Below are positions 17,115 to 24,824 of a stretch of 35,674 bases of DNA, in pieces. Source of the DNA: an uncultured Spirochaetaceae bacterium (GTDB lineage Bacteria > Spirochaetota > Spirochaetia > Treponematales > Treponemataceae); contig CADANN010000024.1 in NCBI GenBank assembly GCA_902789325.1, positions 1-35,674 on the forward strand, given 5' to 3'. How positions within the stretch are numbered: position 1 is the first letter of the stretch; each line of letters opens with the position of its first letter. The notes beneath the pieces are model-generated. The model was given only the letters and a program-made list of their open reading frames with translations. It ran no database searches and was not told the origin of the DNA. A program made the translations under genes and the position numbers.

Positions 17115-17150
17115 GTCACCCCGAACTTGTTTCGGGGTCTTTTTTTATTT
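17115..17150. terminator. Terminator built from a half copy of repeat family A
   Basis: The stem ACCCCGAA (17118-17125) with TTCGGGGT (17131-17138) has a five-base loop. Seven T and then ATTTT follow on the plus strand. The sequence GTCACCCCGAACTTG matches one arm of the family A repeat. It lies three bases after the stop of the cyclase gene and overlaps the end of the convergent gatA gene. Confidence 0.85.
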
Positions 17151-18650
17151 TACCGCGATACCGCAATCCTTATGGTCGTTCTCCCAGTTCTGTGCCAGCT
17201 GAAGAATCTTCTTCTCGCTGAACATAGCACCTGCAAACTGCATACCGATTGGCATGTTGTCTGCACTTGTGCGTCCTGCAGGAACGTTGATTGAAGGAAT
17301 GCGGGCAAGGTTTACGAAAGTTGTATAAAGATCTGAGAGGTACATCTCAAGAGGATTATCAACTTTTGAACCAAGCTTAAATGCAGCAGTTGGACAAGTT
17401 GGGCACAAGATGATGTCATACTTATCGAATACAGCTGCAACTTCGCGCTGAATGCGGGCACGAACTGTCATACCCTTTTTATAAGTATCTCCAGAGAACT
17501 GCTCTGAAAGAACATAGTTTCCGATTACGATACGGCGTTTTACTTCTGGTCCAAAACCTTCAGAACGTGTTTCAACATAAAGTTCATCGTAGCCCTGGCC
17601 ATTGTCTACACGGCGGCCATAGCGGATACCATCAAAACGGCTGAGGTTAGAAGCAGCTTCAGAAAGAGCGATTACATAGTAAGCGGCAATTGATGCGTCA
17701 AGGATAGGAAGGTCTACTTCTTCTACTGTTGCACCCTTGTCTGTAAACCATTTACGTGTTTCTTCAAAGCATTTTACAACATCAGGATCAGCACCTTCTG
17801 TTTTAAGGAACTGCTTTGGAATTGCAATCTTAAGAGCCTTGAATTCTGTATCAGAAAGAGCTTCGAGTTTATTCAAAGTTTTTCCTTCTGGTAAATCAGC
17901 TGATGTATCATCATACATGTCTACACCGCACATAAGGCTGAGAGGTTCCGCGATATCTGCAGGAGTGTGACCAAGAATTCCAACCTGATCCAGAGATGAA
18001 CCATAAGCTACAACACCCCAGCGGCTGAGTACACCGTAAGTTGTTTTAAGACCATAGATTCCGCAGTAGCTTGCTGGAAGACGAACTGATCCACCAGTTT
18101 CTGTACCAAGACCAAAGAGAGCCTGATTTGCAGCAACAGCGGCAGCAGAACCACCCGAAGAACCACCAGATACAAACTCGCGGTTGATTGGGTTACGGGT
18201 TGGGCCGTAGCATGAGTATTCAGTAGAAGAACCCATTGCGAACTCATCCTGATTACAACGTCCAAGAGGAATTGCACCGGCTTTTTCGAGGCGGTCAATT
18301 ACAGTTGCGTTATATGGAGCAACGTAGCCTTCGAGAATTTTTGAAGCACAAGTAAGGCGGTGGCCTTTTGAGTTGATATTGTCTTTATTTGCAAATGGAA
18401 TTCCAAGAAGTGGCTTTTCTGTAAAAAGCTTATCGAGAGCGTCGCCACCAGATGTGCGGGCTGCGGCAATTTCTTTGTCGGCAGCAACAGCCACGTCGAT
18501 TGCGTCTTCGTACATTTCGATGAAGGCGTTGAGTGGAATTGGAGCGCTCTTGTCTTTGTTGAAAGTATCAATTGCGTCGCGAACTAATTTTTCGCTGGTT
18601 GTTTCGCCGCTTTTAAGGGCAGCGCGGGTTTCTTTAATGGTATAGTACAT
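17145..18650 (-). CDS. gatA: Asp-tRNA(Asn)/Glu-tRNA(Gln) amidotransferase subunit A
   Basis: The start is ATG 18650 (MYYTIKETRAAL), preceded by AGGAG; 501 residues, the usual length. An earlier in-frame ATG at 18704 translates repeat sequence and is rejected. The amidase-signature catalytic triad can be seen: Lys near 89 in GIPFANKDN, Ser near 164 in SGGSSGGSAAAVA, and the nucleophile Ser near 188 in TETGGSVRLPA. GatA releases ammonia from glutamine and passes it to GatB to amidate Asp-tRNA(Asn) or Glu-tRNA(Gln). It is downstream of gatC on the same strand. The two are separated by 114 bases that hold two hairpin repeats, which is unusual for this operon. gatB is not in the window. Confidence 0.97.
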   Translation of the reverse strand: MYYTIKETRAALKSGETTSEKLVRDAIDTFNKDKSAPIPLNAFIEMYEDAIDVAVAADKEIAAARTSGGDALDKLFTEKPLLGIPFANKDNINSKGHRLTCASKILEGYVAPYNATVIDRLEKAGAIPLGRCNQDEFAMGSSTEYSCYGPTRNPINREFVSGGSSGGSAAAVAANQALFGLGTETGGSVRLPASYCGIYGLKTTYGVLSRWGVVAYGSSLDQVGILGHTPADIAEPLSLMCGVDMYDDTSADLPEGKTLNKLEALSDTEFKALKIAIPKQFLKTEGADPDVVKCFEETRKWFTDKGATVEEVDLPILDASIAAYYVIALSEAASNLSRFDGIRYGRRVDNGQGYDELYVETRSEGFGPEVKRRIVIGNYVLSEQFSGDTYKKGMTVRARIQREVAAVFDKYDIILCPTCPTAAFKLGSKVDNPLEMYLSDLYTTFVNLARIPSINVPAGRTSADNMPIGMQFAGAMFSEKKILQLAQNWENDHKDCGIAVK

Positions 18651-18668
18651 AATTAATTCTCCTAAATC

Positions 18669-18702
18669 GGCTCCGCGGCGCTCGCTAGTCTCGCGCCGAG
18701 CC
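18669..18702. repeat. GC-rich hairpin directly upstream of gatA (repeat family C, copy 1)
   Basis: Stems GGCTC/GAGCC (18669-18673 with 18698-18702) and GGCGC/GCGCC (18677-18681 with 18693-18697) enclose a loop that contains CGCTAGTCTCG. It ends seven bases upstream of the gatA ribosome binding site. The 15-base word GCTCGCTAGTCTCGC recurs at 31323-31337. Confidence 0.7.
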
Positions 18703-18706
18703 ATTC

Positions 18707-18766
18707 TTTCGATGAACCTAAAAAAGCCCGCTGTCGCAGCCTTTTTTTTAACGGTTCTTCGATTTT
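18707..18766. repeat. Dispersed palindromic repeat, family B, copy 1
   Basis: The outer arms TTTCGATGAACC and GGTTCTTCGATTT form an imperfect inverted repeat. Inside is a smaller GC-rich hairpin flanked by A-run and T-run (AAAAAAGCC to GCCTTTTTTTT). The element abuts and overlaps the gatC stop codon. A copy with the same arms but a different inner stem is at 29608-29663. Confidence 0.78.
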
Positions 18767-19076
18767 AGGCTCCTTCCCCAAGAACCTTAGGTACCTGGAA
18801 ATATCCGTCCATGAAGTTTTCTGAAACTTTTTTTACGTCGCTGATTTCGAGACCATCAACAACAGTGTCATCACGAAGCTTGTCAGCCTCGGTACGTGGA
18901 TATGCATCGTACGGGTTTTCACTATCATCGTACTTAGAGAGAATGTCAAAATATCCAACAATGTCGTCTACCTGTTTTTTCAAAGTCTCCATGTTTGTAC
19001 TTTCTGGAGAAAGACGACTCAAATAAAGCAGATTTTCAAGAGTCTGCGCGTCAATTTCTTTATGCTGTGTTGCCAT
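18765..19076 (-). CDS. gatC: Asp-tRNA(Asn)/Glu-tRNA(Gln) amidotransferase subunit C
   Basis: The start is ATG 19076 (MATQHKEIDAQTLENLLYLSRL), 103 residues, the normal size for GatC. An upstream in-frame extension exists but encodes unlikely sequence. The family pattern is clear: an N-terminal helix with 'LLYLSRL', the middle LKKQVDDIVGYFDILSKYD, and the end region with LRDDTV and GYFQVPKVLGEG. GatC holds GatA and GatB together. The next gene is gatA. There is no Shine-Dalgarno sequence before the ATG, but TATAAT ends eight bases upstream of it, so the transcript may begin at or near the start codon. Confidence 0.93.
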   Translation of the reverse strand: MATQHKEIDAQTLENLLYLSRLSPESTNMETLKKQVDDIVGYFDILSKYDDSENPYDAYPRTEADKLRDDTVVDGLEISDVKKVSENFMDGYFQVPKVLGEGA

Positions 19077-19083
19077 AAAGTCT

Positions 19084-19089
19084 ATTATA
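19084..19089 (-). promoter_or_regulatory. -10 box of the gatC-gatA operon
   Basis: A perfect TATAAT on the minus strand, seven bases from the gatC ATG. No good -35 box is seen 16-18 bases upstream (closest is TTCTCT). The spacing suggests a leaderless transcript. Confidence 0.5.
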
Positions 19090-19210
19090 GTAGAAATTGC
19101 AAGTTTAGAGAAGATGATTATTAATTTCTTATTATTTCTGTGAAAAATACTATAAATATATTTGCTATTTTGATAATTATTTCTTATATTTGTGTATGGA
19201 TGGAACTTGC

Positions 19211-20593
19211 ATGGAGCGGACTTATATAGCGATAGACTTGAAATCATTTTATGCCTCAGTTGAATGCCGGGAACGTGCACTGGATCCACTTACTACAAAA
19301 CTTGTTGTCGCAGATGCGAGCCGTACGAGTAAAACTATCTGTCTGGCAGTGACTCCGGCTTTGAAGGCTTACGGACTTTCGGGAAGAAGCAGGCTTTTTG
19401 AAGTTGAAGCCAAAGCCCGTGAAATTAAACGGCAGACTGGCAAGGAACTTGAATATATTACTGCAGTGCCTCGCATGTCTCTTTACATAAAATATTCTGC
19501 GGAAATTTACAGCATATATCTACGATATTTTGCACCCGAAGATATTCACGTTTATTCAATTGATGAAGTTTTTATTGATGCTACCAGTTACCTTCCATTT
19601 TATAAACTGACTGCCCGTGAGCTTGCGTCAAAAGTGATTGGTGAGATTCTTGCGGAAACTGGAATTACAGCAACGGCAGGAATTGCGACAAATCTCTATC
19701 TTTGTAAGATTGCTATGGATGTCTGGGCCAAGCATAGTCCTGCTGATTCGAATGGAGTGAGAATTGCGGAACTTGATGAGATGACTTATCGTCGAGAGCT
19801 CTGGTCTCATAAGCCGATTACTGATTTCTGGCGAGTCGGAAGGGGAACTGCAAAGCGGCTTGCAAAGCGTTTTATTTTTACGATGGGCGATATTGCCCGA
19901 GCTTCGCTAGACCGTCCGGAAGTTCTCTATAAAGATTTTGGAATTGATGCTGAAATTCTGATAGATCATGCCTGGGGCCGGGAGTCTGTTGGTATGAAAG
20001 ATATTAAAAGCTATCGTTCTGAAGCTAAGAGTCTTGGCAGCGGGCAGGTACTTCACTGCGCATACACTTACGAAAAGGCGCGTATTGTTGTGCGAGAGAT
20101 GGCAGAAGCGCTTGCTTTGGATTTGTTTCAAAAAGGGCTCCTTGCTTCTTCGCTTACACTGCATGTTGGCTATGATGTTGAATCGTTCGAAATTGATGAT
20201 TTTGATGGCGAAGTAGTAACTGATTTTTACGGACGTGCGGTTCCAAAGCCTGCGCACGGAACAACAGGTTTTGCAACTTATAATGGTGGAGGTGAGACTA
20301 ACTCCGGTGACGCTATTGCAGAGGCATCCGTTTCTCTGTTTGATAAAATTGTAAATCACAACTGGCTTTTTCGCCGAATGAATATTACCGCAAATAATAC
20401 TATTCCTGTGAGAGAATGTCAGCCTGGCCTTTTTGATGATGAATCAGATTTGCAGAAAGAAAATAATCTTCAAAATGCACGCTTAAAAATCATCAATAAG
20501 TTTGGAAAAAATGCTTTGCTCAAAGGAATGGATTTAGAAGAAGGCGCAACAACCAGGGATCGCAACGCACAGATTGGAGGGCACAAGGCATGA
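19211..20593 (+). CDS. Y-family translesion DNA polymerase
   Basis: I chose ATG 19211 (MERTYIAIDLKSFYASVE); TTG 19190 and ATG 19196 are in frame but add no family sequence. The product has 460 residues. Catalytic acidic residues are in AIDLKSFYASVE and YSIDEVFID. A thumb/finger pattern (ITDFWRVGRGTAKRLAKRF) and a little-finger region follow. Near the C-terminus, QPGLFDD matches the QxxLF beta-clamp binding motif. The sequence is closer to the UmuC/UvrX accessory type than to DinB. Such enzymes copy across DNA damage and are often inducible and mobile. The start of the next gene overlaps its stop (ATGA). I saw no LexA box that I could defend. It is divergent from gatC, with about 135 AT-rich bases between them. 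Confidence 0.93.
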   Translation: MERTYIAIDLKSFYASVECRERALDPLTTKLVVADASRTSKTICLAVTPALKAYGLSGRSRLFEVEAKAREIKRQTGKELEYITAVPRMSLYIKYSAEIYSIYLRYFAPEDIHVYSIDEVFIDATSYLPFYKLTARELASKVIGEILAETGITATAGIATNLYLCKIAMDVWAKHSPADSNGVRIAELDEMTYRRELWSHKPITDFWRVGRGTAKRLAKRFIFTMGDIARASLDRPEVLYKDFGIDAEILIDHAWGRESVGMKDIKSYRSEAKSLGSGQVLHCAYTYEKARIVVREMAEALALDLFQKGLLASSLTLHVGYDVESFEIDDFDGEVVTDFYGRAVPKPAHGTTGFATYNGGGETNSGDAIAEASVSLFDKIVNHNWLFRRMNITANNTIPVRECQPGLFDDESDLQKENNLQNARLKIINKFGKNALLKGMDLEEGATTRDRNAQIGGHKA

Positions 20594-20811
20594 ATTATGA
20601 TGACATCATAAATACAAAGTGGGATGACGCATCGTTGAAAAATCGCATGCCGGCCAGCCAGCGGGCAAAAATATTTCTGCCGTTTGCAGCTCTTACTGGT
20701 TATGAGGACGAGCTGGATAAAACGCTTGCTTCAGAAATTGAAAGTATGAAGCAGCGTACCGGCAGAATTAAATTTTATGAGACTGAAGAACAGACTAGAA
20801 TATCTGACTAA
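20590..20811 (+). CDS. Small conserved partner protein of the translesion polymerase
   Basis: A 73-residue protein whose ATG overlaps the polymerase stop, so it is translationally coupled. It has the pattern MPASQRAKIFLPFAALTGYED. As I recall, the form 'MP-x-x-xRA-x-x-F-x-PFAALTG' is found in short proteins encoded next to accessory Y-family polymerases, similar in position to YolD in Firmicutes. The tail is charged and helical (LASEIESMKQRTGRIKFYE). The likely job is to assist or regulate the polymerase, which is inference from fixed gene order. It is convergent with the next gene and the two stop codons overlap. Confidence 0.82.
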   Translation: MNYDDIINTKWDDASLKNRMPASQRAKIFLPFAALTGYEDELDKTLASEIESMKQRTGRIKFYETEEQTRISD

Positions 20812-21479
20812 GCCTTTGCAAGTTTTTTATTTGCGGCCCAGAGACCAAGGGCAAAAATCCAGGTAACAACATAAAGCAAAGGAATTACAAACCAGATTGT
20901 ATTCAATCCGCCTGCAAGGAAGTTGTACCAGTCGTAATCTGGATTTACTTTTCCATTATCAAGGTGAATCAAAATATTTGGTGTGTAATAGAAAGAGTAA
21001 AGCAGCATTGGAAGTATGCCTGGAATTGTAATTGTAAGTTTTGCAGATTCAGAAGGCTCAAAAAAGATAAATGAAATGATACACAAAAGTGGTGTAATCA
21101 AATGCATAAAGAAATTTGAGTTCATAAAATAGCGGAGAAAATTACCGTTTGAGGTTGGAGCAAGAAAGAATACAGTTACCATCATAGTGAGAGTAACGCC
21201 GGTTGTTGCTGCAAGCTTAAGAATGTAAAAAGCGCGGGGTAGAGTAGCCTGCTTTTTTCCGTTTGGTGTAAATTTGTAAATTACATATGCCAGAGAAATC
21301 AATCCGGCAAAAATATTTGAGTCTGTTGTAAAATACTTAAAAGCCCCGAAGTTTCTTTCAGAAAGAACTTCAAACTGTCCCATAAACTTAAATCCGATAA
21401 TCACAGAGATGGTCGCAAACAAAGTAAAAGCAAAAATCAGAAAATTCATAATAATAGAAATCTTTTCTCGTGTTTTCAT
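20808..21479 (-). CDS. Six-helix membrane protein, Pr6Pr-like
   Basis: A protein of 223 residues with about six membrane helices spread evenly (IIMNFLIFAFTLFATISVIIG, NIFAGLISLAYVIY, LAATTGVTLTMMVTVFFLA, LITPLLCIISFIFF, IPGILPMLLYSFYYTPNI, TIWFVIPLLYVVTWIFALGLW). A short sequence, FKYFTTDSNIFAGL, after the first helix resembles the 'F-x-YFTxxSN' motif of Pr6Pr/FAR-17a-like membrane proteins. A conserved His sits in FFMHLITPLL. Function is not established for the bacterial members. It overlaps the polymerase-partner gene at the stop codon and is divergent from the YitT gene. Confidence 0.82.
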   Translation of the reverse strand: MKTREKISIIMNFLIFAFTLFATISVIIGFKFMGQFEVLSERNFGAFKYFTTDSNIFAGLISLAYVIYKFTPNGKKQATLPRAFYILKLAATTGVTLTMMVTVFFLAPTSNGNFLRYFMNSNFFMHLITPLLCIISFIFFEPSESAKLTITIPGILPMLLYSFYYTPNILIHLDNGKVNPDYDWYNFLAGGLNTIWFVIPLLYVVTWIFALGLWAANKKLAKA

Positions 21480-21597
21480 CTATATGTACCTCAATGTAAC
21501 TATATATAAAAAATGTAAGCGTGGCAATTCTGCGTGAAAAATTACAATTCATTATAATTTTCTGTCTTATCTGTAAAAAATGAGTTAAACTATAAAT

Positions 21598-22464
21598 ATG
21601 AATGTTAAATCTGAAAAATTACGGCTTCTCTTTAGATTCCTGCTAGTAACACTCGGTGCTCTTATTATGGGTGTTAACCTTAATACCTTTGTTCATACTG
21701 CGGGACTTCTTCCTGGCGGTTTTACCGGAATTACTCTTTTGATTCAGGAAGTTTTTTCAAAATATCTTCATATAAAAATTCCATTTGTAATTTTCTATTG
21801 GGGGCTGAATGTTGTGCCGGCTCTCATCTGTTTTCGTTATGTTGGAAAACGCTTTACACTTCTTTCACTCTGGGCAATTATTGCATCCGGTCTTTTTACA
21901 GATTTGATTCCTGGACTCGATGTAACAAATGATGTAATGCTCTGCTGCATTTTCGGCGGAATTGTAAATGGGGTTGCAATCAGTTTCTGTTTGTTAGCTG
22001 GGGCTACCAGCGGTGGAACAGATTTTATTTCAATCTACGTTTCTGAAAAAACTGGCCGCAGCATCTGGAATCATATTCTGCTTTTTAATGTAATTGTTCT
22101 TGCAATCTTTGGCCTTTTGTTTGGCTGGAATCGTGCTCTTTATTCTATTATATTCCAGTTTGTAAGTACGCAGATTTTGAACACTCTTTATAAGCGCTAT
22201 CAAAAATCTACAATCCTGATTATCTCAGATAAAACTGATGAATTGATTCACGTAATCCGCGATGTTACCGGCCACGATGCAACTCTTTTTACCGGTAAGG
22301 GCTGCTATCAGGGGGCAGAGCGCAAAATGCTTTACACTGTTGTTTCTTCAGATGAAGAGGATAAGCTTTTGCGCTCAATAAAAAAGACTGATCCCACCGC
22401 GTTTGTAAATATTCTTCAGACAAAAATGCTCAAAGGCAATTTTATTATGAAGAAGCAGGATTAG
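21598..22464 (+). CDS. YitT family membrane protein
   Basis: A protein of 288 residues. The N-terminal 200 residues form about five membrane helices, with the family landmarks GVNLNTFVHTAGLLPGGFTG and LLAGATSGGTDFISIYVSEK. The soluble C-terminal domain (about 205-285) has ILIISDKTDELIHVI and FTGKGCYQGAERKMLYTVVS, the DUF2179 pattern. Members are common in Firmicutes and spirochaetes. Their substrate is not settled. The start has no clear ribosome binding site. Its stop overlaps the stop of the convergent oxidoreductase. Confidence 0.93.
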   Translation: MNVKSEKLRLLFRFLLVTLGALIMGVNLNTFVHTAGLLPGGFTGITLLIQEVFSKYLHIKIPFVIFYWGLNVVPALICFRYVGKRFTLLSLWAIIASGLFTDLIPGLDVTNDVMLCCIFGGIVNGVAISFCLLAGATSGGTDFISIYVSEKTGRSIWNHILLFNVIVLAIFGLLFGWNRALYSIIFQFVSTQILNTLYKRYQKSTILIISDKTDELIHVIRDVTGHDATLFTGKGCYQGAERKMLYTVVSSDEEDKLLRSIKKTDPTAFVNILQTKMLKGNFIMKKQD

Positions 22465-23564
22465 GCTTTACGCTTCATCTCCGCAGAACACTTGTGCGGC
22501 ATGCCTGGACCATACTGACATCTCGGACAATTAAAGCATTTTACGAATGGCCTTAGTTCACCCTTACTTGCTGCAAGTGTCGCCTCGCAAAAAGCCGGGT
22601 CTGCAAGAAGTGCTCGCCCCAAATCAACCGTGTCCACCAGCTCATTTTCAATCAGATAATTTACCAGGCTCGGCTCCATAATGCTGTTTACGCAGGAAAC
22701 CGGGACGCGGCCTTTGAAGTGCTCGTGGAATCTTACTCCAAGTTTACAGATGAGATTATAAGGTTCGCCTTCTTCTTTAAGAGTCGGATCCTTCCATTCT
22801 TCAATTCCTGTAGAAACCTGAAGGTAATTACAGCCCGCCTTTACATATTCTTCCGCAACTTTAATTGCCGTGGCGATGTCAGGTTCAATGCCCGTGGTAC
22901 GGATAGAAATGATAAAATCCGAACCACATTTTTCGCGAACCGTGCGGATAATCTCACTTCCAAAGCGAGCTCTGTTTTCATCTGAACCGCCGTATTCATC
23001 TGTTCGAATATTTGTCTTTTTTGAAGCAAACTGATTTATAAGATAGCCGTGGCAGCCGTGGAGCTGAACTCCGTCGTATCCTGCCTTTTGTGCACGGATT
23101 GCGGCATCAACAAAACGTTCCTGCATTGTGTGGATTTCTTCTATTGTCATTGCGCGGGAAAACTTTTCTTTTCCGCCACTTGCATATAAAGGAACCTGAA
23201 CTTCAGATGGACCGATTGCTTCTCCGCATTCCGGGTTAGAAGTAATTCCTGTGTGGTTCAGCTGAATCAGCATGGTTGTGCTGTATTTGTGGCAGACTTC
23301 AACTATCTGCTTGTGGCCTTCAATTTGTGAATCATTCCAAAGCCCCATATGAATAGGACCAAAGCGTCCGTCTGGAGTTACTGCAGTTGCCTCAACGCAG
23401 ATAAGACCGCAGTTTGCGGCAGCACGTTCACGGTAATGCTCAATGTGTTTGTCTGTTACTTTTCCATCTGCGCCTGCGTAATCAAACTTTACAGTTGGTG
23501 CCATTGTGAGACGGTTTTTTACTGTTGTCTTGTTGATAAGAATAGGGTCTGTTACTTTTGTCAT
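22461..23564 (-). CDS. Old yellow enzyme family NADH:flavin oxidoreductase
   Basis: A protein of 367 residues that folds as the FMN-binding TIM barrel. The start region is the expected KNRLTMAPTVKF. The active-site-like region is LIQLNHTG, the barrel core is AGYDGVQLHGCHGYLINQF, and the end of the barrel is DTVDLGRALLADPAF. At the C-terminus FNCPRCQYGPGMPHKC adds four cysteines spaced C-x2-C-x2-C-x9-C (counting the Cys in KCFNC). This recalls the 4Fe-4S site of the longer 2,4-dienoyl-CoA reductase type. The second, NAD(P)H-binding half of those larger enzymes is absent. It reduces activated double bonds in an unknown substrate. It is divergent from the S1-domain gene. Confidence 0.92.
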   Translation of the reverse strand: MTKVTDPILINKTTVKNRLTMAPTVKFDYAGADGKVTDKHIEHYRERAAANCGLICVEATAVTPDGRFGPIHMGLWNDSQIEGHKQIVEVCHKYSTTMLIQLNHTGITSNPECGEAIGPSEVQVPLYASGGKEKFSRAMTIEEIHTMQERFVDAAIRAQKAGYDGVQLHGCHGYLINQFASKKTNIRTDEYGGSDENRARFGSEIIRTVREKCGSDFIISIRTTGIEPDIATAIKVAEEYVKAGCNYLQVSTGIEEWKDPTLKEEGEPYNLICKLGVRFHEHFKGRVPVSCVNSIMEPSLVNYLIENELVDTVDLGRALLADPAFCEATLAASKGELRPFVKCFNCPRCQYGPGMPHKCSAEMKRKA

Positions 23565-23637
23565 ATTTTTAATTAATTCCTATTTCAATTTTCTACTATA
23601 TATAATATTATTGCAACAAGAATTTTAGGAGATTTAA

Positions 23638-24729
23638 ATGAATAGATTTAATATTGGTGATAGTTTCGAAACTACTGTAGTTGCTGTTACAGATTCTACA
23701 GTATTTGTTGATTTGAGCGCTAAGAGTGAAGGCGTGATTGACGTTGCAGAGTTTAAGGATGATGAAGGCAACGTAAGCGTAAAAGAAGGCGACAAGCTTA
23801 AGGTTTTCTTTACCGGCGAAGTTCGCGGTGAAATGCGCTTTACTACAAAAATCGGCGGTAACTCAGCTGATGATACAATGATTGAAAATGCTTACAAAGG
23901 CGGCATTCCTGTAGAAGGTCACGTTGAAGCAGAAATAAAGGGCGGCTTTGAAGTTAAGGTTGGCGGAAAACGCGCTTTCTGTCCTTATTCTCAGATGGGC
24001 TTCAAAGACAAAAAAGAACCTGCTTTCTATGTTGGTAAAACTTTGAGTTTTATTATCACAGAATACAAAAATGATGGAAAAGATATTCTCGTAAGCAACC
24101 GCAAGATCGGTGAGAGTGAATATGCTAACAAGCTTGGTAAGCTTGCTACTCAGATTACTGAGGGCGCAGTAGTTACTGCTACAGTTGAAAGCATCGAAAA
24201 GTTTGGTGCTTTTGTAAGTATTCAGGGCTTCCGCGCACTTCTTCCAATCAGCGAACTTTCTTTTGACCGCGTTTCTGACGCAGGTGATGTAGTAGAGGTT
24301 GGTCAGGAACTCAACGTTAAGGTTATCAAAACAGACTGGAAAAACGAGCGTGTAAGCGTTAGCCTTAAGGCTCTTTTGAGCGACCCATGGGAAGAGGCTG
24401 CCGCTAAGTTCCCGGTTGGCACAAAAGTAGACGGAAAAATCAGCAAGATTATGGACTTTGGTCTTTTTGTAAATCTTGATAAGGGAATTGATGGCCTTGT
24501 ACATATCAGCGAACTCGAAGGTCTTAGCGCAAATACAAACCTTAAGAAGGTTTACAAGCCTGGTCAGGAAATGAGTGTTGTTGTAACAAAGATTGATGCA
24601 GCAAACAAGCGCATTTCTCTTACAACTGCAACTTCAAAAGAGCAGGATGATACAGCCGCTCAGTATATGAGTAGCCAGAACGACGACGGCGAGACTTATA
24701 ATCCATTCGCGGCACTTTTGAAGAAATAA
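23638..24729 (+). CDS. S1 RNA-binding domain protein with four S1 repeats
   Basis: A soluble protein of 363 residues. The start is preceded by AGGAGA at good spacing. Four S1 folds can be seen at about residues 4-65, 85-150, 170-240 and 255-325. The third (GAFVSIQGFRALLPISEL) and fourth (DFGLFVNLDKGIDGLVHISEL) are the most typical; the first two are diverged. Bacterial ribosomal protein S1 usually has four to six such repeats. This one may be a short S1 or a paralogue, with translation initiation or RNA binding as the job. Codon use is notably uniform, which suits strong expression. Repeat family A copy 4 begins 11 bases after the stop and may end its transcript. Confidence 0.9.
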   Translation: MNRFNIGDSFETTVVAVTDSTVFVDLSAKSEGVIDVAEFKDDEGNVSVKEGDKLKVFFTGEVRGEMRFTTKIGGNSADDTMIENAYKGGIPVEGHVEAEIKGGFEVKVGGKRAFCPYSQMGFKDKKEPAFYVGKTLSFIITEYKNDGKDILVSNRKIGESEYANKLGKLATQITEGAVVTATVESIEKFGAFVSIQGFRALLPISELSFDRVSDAGDVVEVGQELNVKVIKTDWKNERVSVSLKALLSDPWEEAAAKFPVGTKVDGKISKIMDFGLFVNLDKGIDGLVHISELEGLSANTNLKKVYKPGQEMSVVVTKIDAANKRISLTTATSKEQDDTAAQYMSSQNDDGETYNPFAALLKK

Positions 24730-24739
24730 AACAATCAAT

Positions 24740-24814
24740 GTCATTCCCCGGCTTGACCGGGGAATCTATACTTGACTGTGAAATGCAGATTGTCCGGTCA
24801 AGCCGGACAATGAC
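24740..24814. repeat. Dispersed palindromic repeat, family A-like, copy 4
   Basis: The outer ends GTCAT and ATGAC and the inner joints ATCT/AGAT are the same as in the other copies. The two stems have a different core: TTCCCCGG/CCGGGGAA and TTGTCCGG/CCGGACAA, around CTTGA or TCAAG. The total is 75 bases. It is 10 bases upstream of the next start codon. Confidence 0.8.
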
Positions 24815-24824
24815 ACATAATGTT

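Noticed and set aside
18680..18694. The 15-base word shared with 31323-31337 as proof of a repeat family on its own
   Set aside because: One exact 15-base match in 35 kb on two strands is expected about once by chance. It is kept only as supporting evidence because both sites are in hairpins with further partial similarity.
18651..18704. N-terminal extension of gatA from an earlier ATG
   Set aside because: The added residues translate the GC hairpin, and a good ribosome binding site marks ATG 18650.
23863..24504. A 213-codon minus-strand frame
   Set aside because: It is antisense to the S1-domain gene, with no recognisable motif.
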